A stretch of 58,451 nt of DNA from Streptosporangiales bacterium (GTDB lineage: Bacteria > Actinomycetota > Actinomycetes > Streptosporangiales > WHST01). The stretch lies in assembly GCA_009379955.1 (NCBI GenBank), contig WHST01000027.1, forward strand, positions 1 through 58,451. The letters run 5' to 3'. The translations under genes were made by a program, and so were the position numbers. Shown in pieces: positions 8,098-17,051 of this stretch. The notes under the pieces were generated by a model. The model saw only the letters and a list, made by a program, of their open reading frames with translations. It did no database searches and was not told the DNA's origin. How positions within the stretch are numbered: position 1 is the first letter of the stretch; each line of letters begins with the position of its first letter.

Positions 8098-9765
8098 ATG
8101 CAGCGAATCATGACCCGGTCCAAGGCGATGATCGGGATCGCGTTGGCCGGCTTGTTGGCCGTCACCGCGGCCGGCTGCGCCGGTGGCGACGACGGCAGCA
8201 ACGGCAGCGAAGGTGGCGGCGACGCCGCGTCGACGTTCGTGTACGCCGCGTCGGCCGACCCGATCACGCTGGACGGTGCGTACGTCAGCGACGGCGAGTC
8301 GCTGCGACCGATCCGACAGATCTTCGACACGCTCGTCACGACCAAGCCGGGCACCACCACCCTCGCGCCTCAACTCGCGAAGTCGTGGAAGCCCGACGCG
8401 TCCAGCAAGGTCTGGACCTTCAACCTCGAGGAGGGCGTCAAGTTCACCGACGGCACCGCCCTCGACGCGGACGCCGTCTGTGCGAACTTCGAGCGGTGGT
8501 TCGGCTTCAAGAGCCCCGCACAGCAGACCGCGGCGTACTACTGGGCGACCGTGTTCACCAGCTTCAAGGACAAGGCGAAGGACAGCCTGTTCAAGTCGTG
8601 CGAGGCCACGGACGCCACGACGGTCGTCGTGTCCCTGACCAAGGGTTCCGCGTCGTTCATCTCGGCGATGACGATGCCGTCGTTCTCGATCGCGAGCCCG
8701 ACCGCGTTGGAGAAGTACAAGGCCGACGAGGTCGGCGGGTCGCCGGAGCAGCCGCAGTTCAAGGGCACCTTCGGCAACAAGAACCCGATCGGCAGCGGGC
8801 CGTTCATGCTGGAGAGCTGGAACCGCGGCGACAAGCTGACGCTCGTCCGCAACGACGACTACTGGGGCAAGAAGGCGTCACTCGAGAAGGTCATCGTCCG
8901 GTCGATCCCGGACGGCACCGCTCGTCGCCAGGCGCTGGAGTCCGGCGAGATCGACGGCTACGACAACGCGGCCCCCGGCGACATCCAGCCGCTGAAGGAC
9001 AAGGGCTTCCAGCTCCTCGAACGCCCCGCCTTCAACGTCGCCTACGTCGGCTTCCAGCAGGAGAAGAAGCCGTTCGACGACCCGTTGGTACGGCAGGCCG
9101 TCGCCCACGCGCTCAACAAGAAGGCCCTGCTCAAGGCCAAGTACCCGCCAGGCGCGCAGGAGGCCAAGGAGTTCGTCCCGCCGACGCTGAACGGCTTCGC
9201 CGACGACGTGCCGACGTACGACTACGACCCGGCAAAGGCGAAGCAGCTGCTGAAGCAGTCGGGCGACCCGAACCCCACCGTGGAGTTCTGGTACCCGACG
9301 AACGTCTCCCGCCCTTACATGCCCGACCCGCAGGCGAACTTCCAGGCCTTCAAGCGCGACCTGGAGGCGGTCGGCTTCAAGGTGAAGCCGAAGAGCATGC
9401 CGTGGGACAGCGGCTACACCACCACCCTGCAGGCCGGCAGGGCGCCGATGTACCTGCTGGGCTGGAACGGCGACTTCGGTGACGCGGACAACTTCATCGG
9501 CACCTTCTTCCAGGGTGACCAGCCGCAGTTCGGCGTGAAGAAGTCCTCGAAGATGACCGAGCTGCTCAACGCGGCGGAGACCGAGACCGACCCCGCCAAG
9601 CGCACCGAGATCTATAAGGACGCCAACCGCGAGATCATGAAGAACGTGCCAGGCGTGCCGTACGTCAACGTCGTCGGGTCGATCCCGCTCGACAAGAAGG
9701 TGAAGGGCTACGTGCCCGACCCGCTGACCAACGAGCGGTTCAACACCATCACGATCGAGGAGTGA
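8098..9765 (+). CDS. ABC-importer solute-binding lipoprotein, family 5 (second paralogue)
   Basis: A 555-residue paralogue of the preceding binding protein, with the same motifs in the same order. These include a lipobox ending at Cys27 (VTAAGC), DGESLRPIRQIFDTLV, GVKFTDGTALDADAVCANF, GTFGNKNPIGSGPF, and FWYPTNVSRPYMPDPQANFQ. A Gly/Asp/Ser linker follows the lipidated Cys. It would be exported, anchored to the outer face of the membrane, and deliver ligand to the permease pair downstream. ATG 8098 is preceded by GAGGTGAG. It sits directly before the permease genes with a stable hairpin between them, the common arrangement that keeps binding protein levels above those of the membrane components. 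Differences from its neighbour are spread along the sequence, which suggests divergent ligand preference rather than recent duplication. Confidence 0.92.
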   Translation: MQRIMTRSKAMIGIALAGLLAVTAAGCAGGDDGSNGSEGGGDAASTFVYAASADPITLDGAYVSDGESLRPIRQIFDTLVTTKPGTTTLAPQLAKSWKPDASSKVWTFNLEEGVKFTDGTALDADAVCANFERWFGFKSPAQQTAAYYWATVFTSFKDKAKDSLFKSCEATDATTVVVSLTKGSASFISAMTMPSFSIASPTALEKYKADEVGGSPEQPQFKGTFGNKNPIGSGPFMLESWNRGDKLTLVRNDDYWGKKASLEKVIVRSIPDGTARRQALESGEIDGYDNAAPGDIQPLKDKGFQLLERPAFNVAYVGFQQEKKPFDDPLVRQAVAHALNKKALLKAKYPPGAQEAKEFVPPTLNGFADDVPTYDYDPAKAKQLLKQSGDPNPTVEFWYPTNVSRPYMPDPQANFQAFKRDLEAVGFKVKPKSMPWDSGYTTTLQAGRAPMYLLGWNGDFGDADNFIGTFFQGDQPQFGVKKSSKMTELLNAAETETDPAKRTEIYKDANREIMKNVPGVPYVNVVGSIPLDKKVKGYVPDPLTNERFNTITIEE

Positions 9766-9801
9766 CGGCAGGCGCCGAGAACGCGAGAGCGAACCGGAGC
9801 C

Positions 9802-9834
9802 GGGGGTCGCGGAGCGAGCACGACCGCGACCCCC
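9802..9834 (+). terminator. Intercistronic hairpin before permease genes
   Basis: GGGGGTCGCGG (9802-9812) pairs perfectly with CCGCGACCCCC (9824-9834) around an 11-nt loop. Its place between the binding-protein gene and the permease gene suggests attenuation or mRNA stabilisation that lowers permease expression relative to the binding protein. Confidence 0.7.
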
Positions 9835-9894
9835 ACTCGTGGTGAGCCGGGGAGGCGAGCGCACATGATCCTGGGTACCGGGTAGGGGAGCCTC

Positions 9895-10902
9895 GTGGCG
9901 AAGTTCATCGTCCGGCGGCTCCTGCTGCTCATCCCGATCCTGTTCGGGGTGTCGGTCCTGATCTTCCTGTGGGTGCACAGCCTGCCGGGGACGACGGCGC
10001 AGGCGATCCTGGGGGAGAAGGCGACACCGGAGTCCATCGCGTCGTTCAACCGTGCGTACGGGCTCGACCGCCCGCTGTGGGAGCAGTACGTCAACTTCCT
10101 CGGCCGGGCCGTGCGGCTCGACTTCGGGGTGTCGGTGCAGACCCAGCAGCCGGTGTGGGACGAGATCAACCGCAGATTCCCTGCCACGATCGAGCTGTCG
10201 CTGGCGGGCCTGCTGTTCGCGGTGCTGATCGGGGTCCCGCTCGGCTACATGGCCGCACGCCGGTACGGGTCGTGGCTCGACAACGTCCTGGTGAGCTCGT
10301 CGCTGCTCGGCGTCGTGATCCCGGTGTTCGTGCTCGGTTACCTGCTGAAGTACGTGTTCGCGGTGAAGTTCGGCTGGCTGCCGGACAGCGGACGCCAGGA
10401 CATCAGGCTCGACTCGCCTCATCCGACCGGCTTCTACGTCCTCGACGGGTTACTCACGGGCAATATCGGGGCGTCCTTCGACGCCTTCAAGCACCTGATC
10501 CTGCCCGGCATCGCGCTCGGCACCATCCCGCTGGCGATCGTGGCACGCATCACGCGGGCATCGGTGCTCGACGTCGTCAACGAGGACTACGTGCGCACCG
10601 CCGAGGCGAAGGGTCTGACCCGGGGCACCGTGCGGCAGCGGCACATCCTGCGCAACGCGATGCTCCCCGTGGTGACGATCATCGGCCTGCAGGCCGGCCT
10701 GTTGCTGTCTGGCGCGATCCTGACCGAGACGGTGTTCGCGATACCCGGCATGGGCTCGTTCATGAAGGACGCGATCTTCAAACACGACTACTCGACCATC
10801 GAGGGCTTCATCCTGTTCAGCTCGGTGATCTATGTCCTCATCAACCTCGCGGTCGACATCGCGTACGGCCTGCTCGATCCACGGGTCAGGGTGCGAACGT
10901 GA
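9895..10902 (+). CDS. ABC-importer permease, DppB/OppB type
   Basis: Inner-membrane permease of the peptide/nickel importer, 335 residues with about six membrane spans. The N-terminus (MAKFIVRRLLLLIPILFGVSVLIFL) and the following periplasmic region with a long loop before the second span are typical of the DppB half. The ATPase-coupling EAA loop, around residues 229-250, reads EDYVRTAEAKGLTRG and continues with RHILRNAMLP. GTG 9895 follows GGGGAG. The stop overlaps the next start by four bases (GTGA, 10899-10902), so translation is coupled to the second permease. Substrate specificity rests with the two binding lipoproteins upstream. Confidence 0.93.
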   Translation: MAKFIVRRLLLLIPILFGVSVLIFLWVHSLPGTTAQAILGEKATPESIASFNRAYGLDRPLWEQYVNFLGRAVRLDFGVSVQTQQPVWDEINRRFPATIELSLAGLLFAVLIGVPLGYMAARRYGSWLDNVLVSSSLLGVVIPVFVLGYLLKYVFAVKFGWLPDSGRQDIRLDSPHPTGFYVLDGLLTGNIGASFDAFKHLILPGIALGTIPLAIVARITRASVLDVVNEDYVRTAEAKGLTRGTVRQRHILRNAMLPVVTIIGLQAGLLLSGAILTETVFAIPGMGSFMKDAIFKHDYSTIEGFILFSSVIYVLINLAVDIAYGLLDPRVRVRT

Positions 10903-11816
10903 GCATCTCCGAGGCCGAAGCCGCGGTCGACGAGAGCGGCGGCAGGGGTGACGAGCCGCGCGGCGGGCTGGTGCGTGACGCGCTCACCAGGCTGCGGCGC
11001 AACCCGGCGGCGATCATCGGCGCGGTGTTGGTGCTGGTGTTCTTCTTCGTGGCGATCTTCGCGCCGCTGCTCGCGCCGTACGAGCCCGACGCCGCCGACC
11101 TCGACGCGATCAGGCCGAGCTTCGTGCCGGGCCCGTCCGCCGAGCACTGGCTCGGGCTCGACACCCAGGGTCGCGACGAGCTGTCCCGGTTGATCTACGG
11201 GGCGCGGCAGTCGCTGCTCGTCGCAGTGGTGTCGCTGCTGTTGGGCGCCACGGTCGGCTCGACTCTCGGGCTGCTGGCAGGCGCGTTCGGCGGCTGGGTC
11301 GACAACCTCGTGATGCGGATCGTCGACATCATGCTCGCCGTCCCCGGCCTGCTGTTCGCGATCGGCGTGGCGGCCGCGATCGGCGCCAGCCTGAAGGCGG
11401 TGATGATCGCGATCGCGGCGGTCAACGTCCCGGTCTTCGCGCGGCTGCTGCGCGGGTCGATGCTGGCGCAGCGCGAGTCCGACTACGTGCTCGCGGCGCG
11501 GTCGATCGGCATCCGCCGCCGCGACATCACCCTCAAGCACGTCCTGCCGAACTCCGTCTCGCCCGTCATCGTGCAAGGCACGCTGACCCTGGCGACGGCC
11601 ATCGTCGACGCGGCCGGCCTGTCGTTCCTCGGCCTGGGCAGCGCCGACCCGTCGGTCCCCGAGTGGGGTCGGATGCTGACGGAGATGCAGGAGGCGTTGA
11701 CGTACGCGCCGCAGCTCGCGGCGTTCCCGGGGCTGGCGATCGTGCTGGCGGCGCTGGGATTCACGCTGCTCGGAGAGGCTCTACGCGAGGCCCTGGACCC
11801 GAAATTCAGGAGGTGA
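10899..11816 (+). CDS. ABC-importer permease, DppC/OppC type
   Basis: Second membrane subunit of the importer, 305 residues. A short acidic cytoplasmic N-terminus (to about residue 30) precedes the first span (AAIIGAVLVLVFFFVAIFAP). Then comes the DppC-typical external segment ending in EHWLGLDTQGRDELSRLIYGA. The EAA coupling loop lies near residues 194-219 (SDYVLAARSIGIRRRDI). The C-terminus LREALDPKFRR is characteristic of this subunit. The GTG start overlaps the stop of the upstream permease gene, and the ATPase gene begins five bases after its own stop, so stoichiometric production is expected. Confidence 0.93.
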   Translation: MSISEAEAAVDESGGRGDEPRGGLVRDALTRLRRNPAAIIGAVLVLVFFFVAIFAPLLAPYEPDAADLDAIRPSFVPGPSAEHWLGLDTQGRDELSRLIYGARQSLLVAVVSLLLGATVGSTLGLLAGAFGGWVDNLVMRIVDIMLAVPGLLFAIGVAAAIGASLKAVMIAIAAVNVPVFARLLRGSMLAQRESDYVLAARSIGIRRRDITLKHVLPNSVSPVIVQGTLTLATAIVDAAGLSFLGLGSADPSVPEWGRMLTEMQEALTYAPQLAAFPGLAIVLAALGFTLLGEALREALDPKFRR

Positions 11817-11820
11817 CCGG

Positions 11821-12819
11821 GTGGCCCTGCTCGAGGTGGACGAGCTGCGTGTGACGTTCCACCGCAGGGGACGGGCGGACGTCCACGCCGTCGACGGCGT
11901 GTCGTTGTCCGTCGAGCCGGGGGCGACCGTCGGGCTCGTCGGCGAGTCCGGCTGCGGCAAGTCGGTGACGTCCTTGGCGGTCATGGGCCTGCTGCCCAAG
12001 CGCGGGGCCAGGGTCGAGGGCAGCGTACGGTTCGACGGTCGCGACCTGCTCGGCCTCGGCGACGACGAGATGCGCTCCCTGCGCGGCCGCGACATCGCCA
12101 TGGTGTTCCAGGACCCGATGTCCTCGCTCAACCCGGTCGTCCCCGTCGGCGTGCAGGTCACCGAGGTGCTCGAACGGCACCGGGGGATGAAGGGGCAGCA
12201 GGCGAAGCGACAGGCCGAGGAGCTGCTGACCCGGGTCGGCATCCCCGACCCGCGGCGCCGGCTCCGCGACTACCCGCACCAGCTGTCCGGCGGCATGCGC
12301 CAGCGCGCGCTCATCGCGATCGCCCTCGCGTGCCAGCCGCGGCTGCTCATCGCCGACGAGCCGACCACCGCGCTCGACGTCACGATCCAGGCGCAGATCC
12401 TCGAGCTGCTCAGGGAGCTGGTCGTCGACTCGGGCACGGCCCTGGTGATGATCACCCACGACCTCGGCGTCGTCGCCGGCCTGTGTGACTCGGTCAACGT
12501 CATGTACGCCGGGCGTGTGGTCGAGTCAGCCGACCGGCGCGAGCTGTTCGGTCAGCCGCGACACCCGTACACCGGTGGCCTGCTCGCCTCGGTGCCGCGG
12601 CTCGACTCCCCGCGCGGCGAGCCGCTGCATCCCATCCCGGGGTCTCCGCGCGACACGTTGCCCTGGACGTCGGGCTGCGCGTTCGCGCCGCGCTGCGGCA
12701 ACGAGGTCGAGTCGTGCCGCACCACGACGCCGCACCTCGTCGCCGACGAGCTGCGCGCGGCCCACCGGCTGCGCTGCCACAACCCGTTGCCCGTCGAGCG
12801 GGAGGAGGCGCGCGTGTGA
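11821..12819 (+). CDS. ABC-importer ATP-binding protein, DppD/OppD type
   Basis: One of two ATPase subunits of the importer, 332 residues. The Walker A motif GESGCGKS is at 41-48, the ABC signature LSGGMRQR near 155-162 and Walker B LLIADEPT near 174-181, followed by a switch His in MITHDLG. The C-terminal extension carries the oligopeptide-transporter domain with its cysteines ([14 protein letters not shown]), which in several homologues binds an iron-sulfur cluster. GTG 11821 has AGGAGGTGA just upstream. The gene overlaps the next one by four bases, matching the DppD-DppF order of heterodimeric ATPases. Confidence 0.93.
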   Translation: MALLEVDELRVTFHRRGRADVHAVDGVSLSVEPGATVGLVGESGCGKSVTSLAVMGLLPKRGARVEGSVRFDGRDLLGLGDDEMRSLRGRDIAMVFQDPMSSLNPVVPVGVQVTEVLERHRGMKGQQAKRQAEELLTRVGIPDPRRRLRDYPHQLSGGMRQRALIAIALACQPRLLIADEPTTALDVTIQAQILELLRELVVDSGTALVMITHDLGVVAGLCDSVNVMYAGRVVESADRRELFGQPRHPYTGGLLASVPRLDSPRGEPLHPIPGSPRDTLPWTSGCAFAPRCGNEVESCRTTTPHLVADELRAAHRLRCHNPLPVEREEARV

Positions 12820-13886
12820 ACGCAGAAGTTGACGAGCGAGCCGAGGGCGACGGTCCGCTGTTGTCCGTCCGCGGGCTGAAGGTGCACTTCCCGATCACCC
12901 GCGGGCTGCTCTTCGATCGCGCGGTGGGTTACGTGAAGGCGGTCGACGGCGTCGACCTCGACGTCCACCGCGGTGCCACCTACGGGCTCGTCGGGGAGTC
13001 CGGCTGCGGCAAGAGCACCCTGGGCCGGGCGATCCTGCGCCTCGTCGAGCCGACCGCGGGCGAGGTCGTGTTCGACGGCGTCGACGTCGCGCAGCTCGCG
13101 GGTGAGCGGCTGCGCCGGGCCAGGGCACGCATGCAGATGGTGTTCCAGGACCCGATGGCCAGCCTCGATCCGCGGCAGAGCGTGAGCTCCCTGCTCCGCG
13201 AGCCGATGCAGGCCCACGGCATGACCGGCGGACGGGGCGACCTCGACCGGCGGGTGAGGGAGCTGCTCGACATCGTCGGCCTGCCGTCCGACGCCGCGGG
13301 CCGCTACCCGCACGAGTTCTCCGGCGGCCAGCGGCAGCGCATCGGCATCGCGCGGGCGATCGCCCTGAACCCGGAGATGCTCATCGCGGACGAGCCGGTG
13401 TCCGCACTCGACGTCTCCATCCAGGCGCAGGTGATCAACCTGCTCGAGCAGCTGCAGGACCAGCTCGGCCTCACCTACCTGGTGATCGCGCACGACCTCG
13501 CGGTGGTGCGGCACATCAGCGACGTCATCGGCGTCATGTACCTCGGCGGCATCGTCGAGGAGGCGCCGTCCGACGAGCTCTACCGCACGCCGATGCACCC
13601 GTACACGATCGCGCTGATGTCCGCCGTGCCGATCCCCGACCCCGACGTCGAGGACCGGCGGCAGCGCATCATCCTCACCGGTGACCTGCCGTCGCCGGCC
13701 AACCCGCCCGCGGGATGCCGGTTCCACACCCGGTGCCCGTTCCGGCAGGAGACCCGCTGCCACGACGAGCGACCCGAGCTGCGCGAGCTGCGCACCGGCC
13801 ACCGCGTCGCGTGCCACTATGCCGAAGACGTCCTCGCCGGCCGCATCACGCCGCATGAGCCGGCGGCGTCACTCACGGAAAGTTGA
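12816..13886 (+). CDS. ABC-importer ATP-binding protein, DppF/OppF type
   Basis: Second ATPase subunit, 356 residues. Walker A GESGCGKS lies at 60-67, the signature [14 protein letters not shown] and Walker [13 protein letters not shown] follow in the usual order, and the C-terminal tail holds the [15 protein letters not shown] cysteine cluster. The segment [17 protein letters not shown] near the N-terminus is typical of the F subunit, which usually follows the D subunit. GTG 12816 is preceded by GGAGGAGG and overlaps the stop of the upstream ATPase gene. It closes the six-gene importer operon. Confidence 0.93.
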   Translation: MNAEVDERAEGDGPLLSVRGLKVHFPITRGLLFDRAVGYVKAVDGVDLDVHRGATYGLVGESGCGKSTLGRAILRLVEPTAGEVVFDGVDVAQLAGERLRRARARMQMVFQDPMASLDPRQSVSSLLREPMQAHGMTGGRGDLDRRVRELLDIVGLPSDAAGRYPHEFSGGQRQRIGIARAIALNPEMLIADEPVSALDVSIQAQVINLLEQLQDQLGLTYLVIAHDLAVVRHISDVIGVMYLGGIVEEAPSDELYRTPMHPYTIALMSAVPIPDPDVEDRRQRIILTGDLPSPANPPAGCRFHTRCPFRQETRCHDERPELRELRTGHRVACHYAEDVLAGRITPHEPAASLTES

Positions 13887-13962
13887 CCCGCTGGTACGCC
13901 CGCCCGGTGGGGGCTACTGTTCGACCTGCCCCCGCGCCAGGTACGTCCGAAGGAGAACGGGT

Positions 13963-15813
13963 ATGTTCCCAACCCGCCGGCCCGCCACGCTCGCCGTGGC
14001 CGTCGCCCTCATCGCCGGCCTGACGGTCACGCCGGGCACGGCGAACGCGGCCCCCGACCGCGCCGCCAAGACCGACTTCACGTTGACGGTCCTCCACGGC
14101 AACGACTTCGAGTCGCAGCTCCTCGGCGTCGACGGCGACACCGACGGTGACGGCACGATCGGCGAGGACGAGGTCAACGCGTACGGCAGCGCCTCGCGCA
14201 CCGTCACGATGTTCGACCAGCTCCGCAAGGAGGCGCGCAAGGCGCGCAAGGGCGACGGCCCGGGCGAGGGGAAGAAGCGCGGCGTGCTCAGCGTCAGCGG
14301 CGGCGACAACTTCCTCGGCGGGCCCGAGTTCGCGGCGAGCATGGAGAAGGGCGTGCCGTTCTACGACAGCCTCGCCGTGCGCAACATGGACCTCGACACC
14401 TCGGCGATCGGCAACCACGAGTTCGACTTCGGGCCCGACACGCTGGCCGACTTCATCGAGGGCTTCGAGGGCGACCCGCCGTTCATCTCGACGAACCTCG
14501 ACTTCAGCAAGGAGCCGCGCCTCGACGCGCTCGTCGACTCGCGTGACATCAGGCGGAGCAGGATCATCTTCACCGGCGGCACGCGGGTCGGCGTCATCGG
14601 CATCACCACGCCCGAGCTGCCGACCATCAGCAGCCCGCGTGACGTCGTCGTGCAGACCGAGATCGCGAAGCTCGTCAACCGCAAGGCGGCCTACTTCACC
14701 AAGCTCGGCATCGACAAGATCGTCCTGGTCAGCCACCTGCAGGACATCGACAACGAGCTGGCGCTCGTGCCGTCGTTGCGCAACGTCGACGCCGTCATCG
14801 GTGCCGGCGGCGGCGAGATCCTCGCGGACGAAGGCGACGCTCTGGTGCCCGGGGATCAGGCCGAGCGCGGCTACCCGCTCTGGGCCGACGACGCGACCGG
14901 CGCGCGGGTGCCCGTCGCCACGACGACGGGCGACTACAAGTACGTCGGCAACCTCGTCCTCGGTTTCGACAAGTCGGGCCGGCTGACCGGTGCCGACGAC
15001 GACGCGAGCAAGCCGGTGCGGGTCTCCGGCGTAGGCGACGACGCCGTCGCGCAGGACCCCGAGACCCTCGCGCAGGTCGAGAAGCCGGTCGGGGAGTACG
15101 TCGCCTCGCTCGCCGAGACGGTCGTGGCGAACACCGACGTTCCGCTCGACGGCGTCCGCAACAACGTCCGGAGCAGGGAGACCAACCTCGGTGACCTGCT
15201 CGCCGACGCCCTGCGCTGGACCGGTGCCGAGCAGGCCGAGGAGTACGGCGTCGTCGAGCCGGTCGTCGGCATCCAGAACGCCGGCGGAATTCGCAACGAC
15301 TCGGTGATCCAGACCGGGCCGGTCACGGCCCTGAACACCTACGAGGTGGCGCCGTTCGCCAACTTCGTGTCGGTGATCCCCGAGGTGCCGCGCGACACCT
15401 TCCGCCAGCTGCTCGAGCGCGGCGTGGCGGCGTCACCGGAGGCGGCGGGCCCGTTCATCCAGATCTCGGGCGCGAAGTTCACGTACGACACCAGCCAGCA
15501 GGCGCAGGTGGTGAACGAGACGACGGGTGAGATCACCACGCCCGGCGCCCGGGTGCAGCGCGTCGAGCTCGATGACGGCACGGTGGTCGTCGACGGCGGC
15601 GAGGTCGTCGACGGTGCGGCGATCTCCGTCGCGACCAACGACTTCTCCGCGCGCGGCGGCGACGCGTACCCGCTCGCGGGCCTCGACTTCGTGCCGGTGG
15701 GCAAGACCTACCAGCAGGCGCTGCAGGAGTACCTCACCACCGGCCTGTCCGGTCAGGTGACCGCGGCCGACTACCCCGAGGGCGGAGAGGGACGCATCAC
15801 CGCGGTCGGCTAG
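13963..15813 (+). CDS. Secreted metallophosphatase/5'-nucleotidase-like protein with altered metal site
   Basis: A 616-residue exported protein with a Sec signal peptide (hydrophobic core LAVAVALIAGLTV, cleavage near ANA-AP). The calcineurin-like N-terminal domain and the 5'-nucleotidase C-terminal domain (GIQNAGGIRNDS, TYEVAPFANFVS, YPLAGLDFVPVG) are both recognisable. SGGDNFLGG, GNHEFDFG (150-157) and the His of LVSHLQD (H258) are kept. However, the usual Asp-x-His at the start reads Asp48-Phe-Glu50, and the usual GGHSH region reads GAGGGE (280-285). A canonical EF-hand loop (residues 59-70) is inserted right after the first motif. It may therefore bind calcium and use a different metal set. 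The substrate is unknown. ATG 13963 follows AGGAG. The 3' end overlaps the convergent gene by 17 bp. Confidence 0.85.
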   Translation: MFPTRRPATLAVAVALIAGLTVTPGTANAAPDRAAKTDFTLTVLHGNDFESQLLGVDGDTDGDGTIGEDEVNAYGSASRTVTMFDQLRKEARKARKGDGPGEGKKRGVLSVSGGDNFLGGPEFAASMEKGVPFYDSLAVRNMDLDTSAIGNHEFDFGPDTLADFIEGFEGDPPFISTNLDFSKEPRLDALVDSRDIRRSRIIFTGGTRVGVIGITTPELPTISSPRDVVVQTEIAKLVNRKAAYFTKLGIDKIVLVSHLQDIDNELALVPSLRNVDAVIGAGGGEILADEGDALVPGDQAERGYPLWADDATGARVPVATTTGDYKYVGNLVLGFDKSGRLTGADDDASKPVRVSGVGDDAVAQDPETLAQVEKPVGEYVASLAETVVANTDVPLDGVRNNVRSRETNLGDLLADALRWTGAEQAEEYGVVEPVVGIQNAGGIRNDSVIQTGPVTALNTYEVAPFANFVSVIPEVPRDTFRQLLERGVAASPEAAGPFIQISGAKFTYDTSQQAQVVNETTGEITTPGARVQRVELDDGTVVVDGGEVVDGAAISVATNDFSARGGDAYPLAGLDFVPVGKTYQQALQEYLTTGLSGQVTAADYPEGGEGRITAVG

Positions 15814-16267
15814 CCGTCGCGGGTACCGGCGGAGTCGCGACGACCGGCTTGGTGAACCAGCCGCCGCAAGTCAGCAGCAGTCCGAGCACGGCCAGGCAGC
15901 CGAAGAAGATCCTCGCCACGAGGACCGCTGTCGGTGACAGCATCGTGGCGTCGACGCCCGACTCGATCGTGGTCGGCGCGGCGATGAGGAGGAGTCCACG
16001 GAGGGCGACGAACCAGCCGAACAGTGACACCGTGACGGCCAGCGGGCCGCGCCAGTTGCGGTGTCCGCCGATGATGACCAGACCTCCACCCAGCATCGCC
16101 GCGCCGAGCATCAGGATCAGGGCGGGCTGGGCGAACAGGTCGCCGACCAACCCGGTCAACTCGGGCAGGCGAATCGCGTAGACGGTCGTGAAGATGGCGA
16201 GGTAGGGCCCGATCACGCGGGCGAACGCGCGGGTGCGTAGCTGCGCCTCGATGCCTGCGGACGGCAT
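15797..16267 (-). CDS. Small membrane protein of unknown function
   Basis: A 156-residue protein with about four hydrophobic segments: VIGPYLAIFTTVYAI; ALILMLGAAMLGGGLVIIGG; GPLAVTVSLFGWFVALRGLLLIA; and ARIFFGCLAVLGLLLTCGGWF. It has a Pro/Thr-rich tail. I chose ATG 16267 because AAGGAG stands six bases before it on this strand. An upstream ATG at 16312, six bases after the TetR stop, has no ribosome-binding site. The gene lies behind the TetR gene on the same strand and is probably cotranscribed, so it may belong to that regulon. No specific function is recognisable. Confidence 0.75.
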   Translation of the reverse strand: MPSAGIEAQLRTRAFARVIGPYLAIFTTVYAIRLPELTGLVGDLFAQPALILMLGAAMLGGGLVIIGGHRNWRGPLAVTVSLFGWFVALRGLLLIAAPTTIESGVDATMLSPTAVLVARIFFGCLAVLGLLLTCGGWFTKPVVATPPVPATASRPR

Positions 16268-16318
16268 GTTCTGCTCCTTGTCTCCGACCTTGTCTTCCGG
16301 TCGGTCGGTCATCGGTCG

Positions 16319-16927
16319 TTACGGCTCGAGATGTCGGTCACGAGTGTCAGGGCGGTAGCCGACCTGGCGGAGCACAGCACGCAGGAACTGCTCGGCATCG
16401 GCGGCCGTACCGGTATCGGGGCGAGTGGCCAGGTGCTGCCAGACCGCGCCGGTGAGGGTGTCCAGCAGGACGTCCACGTCGGTGTCGGCGGGCAGGCTGC
16501 CGTGTGCGCGGGCTTGCTCGAGCACGGCCAGGCGGGAGCGGTCGCGTGACTCCCCGAACCCGGTGCGGTAGGCCCGGGCGAGTTCGGGGAAGTCGTCGAT
16601 CGCGCCGTAGAGCCGGCGCAGCAGGCGGCGTTGGCGCGGGTCGGCGAGGGCGTGCGCCCAGCCGGCCAGCAGCTGTTCGACGTCATGGATCTCCGGCGAG
16701 CGCGGTGGATTGCCGTACGCCGCCTCGATCGTCGCGATCAGCAGCCGGGTCTTGTCCGGGAAGCGCCGGTACACGGTGGCCCGGGTGACTCCGGCCCGCT
16801 TGGCGACCTGCTCGACGCTGGTCGCGTCGACGCCGCGCTCGATCAGCAGGTCGAGCGCGGCACCCAGGATGGCGGCGTCGGCGTCCTTGCTCCGCGGTCG
16901 GCCCGCAGGTCGAGAGCGAGTACTCAT
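16319..16927 (-). CDS. TetR-family transcriptional repressor
   Basis: A 202-residue one-domain repressor with effector-binding C-terminus. After a basic tail (RPAGRPRSKD), the helix-turn-helix occupies residues 36-56 (TSVEQVAKRAGVTRATVYRRF), followed by a divergent ligand domain with a run of helices to the end. ATG 16927 is preceded on this strand by TATCGT and six bases, a leaderless promoter arrangement, and this -10 box lies inside a 29-bp inverted repeat. The protein therefore very probably represses itself and the divergent SDR gene. The small membrane-protein gene behind it is likely in the same transcript. The effector is unknown. Confidence 0.92.
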   Translation of the reverse strand: MSTRSRPAGRPRSKDADAAILGAALDLLIERGVDATSVEQVAKRAGVTRATVYRRFPDKTRLLIATIEAAYGNPPRSPEIHDVEQLLAGWAHALADPRQRRLLRRLYGAIDDFPELARAYRTGFGESRDRSRLAVLEQARAHGSLPADTDVDVLLDTLTGAVWQHLATRPDTGTAADAEQFLRAVLRQVGYRPDTRDRHLEP

Positions 16928-16931
16928 TTTC

Positions 16932-16960
16932 TTACGATACAGCACTGCACTGTATTGTAA
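16932..16960. promoter_or_regulatory. TetR operator overlapping divergent -10 boxes
   Basis: TTACGATACAG (16932-16942) and CTGTATTGTAA (16950-16960) form an inverted repeat with one mismatch and a 7-bp spacer. The left arm contains the repressor gene's -10 (TATCGT on the minus strand). The right arm contains TATTGT (16953-16958), a -10 for the SDR gene. Binding would block both directions. Confidence 0.82.
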
Positions 16961-17051
16961 ACCAGGACGCTGATCCACTAAGGAGTTGACCGTTCAACCT
17001 CACGGCGGATTCTCGCCGGACACCGCGCCCGCCTCCGGCCAGGCTGGCGTC

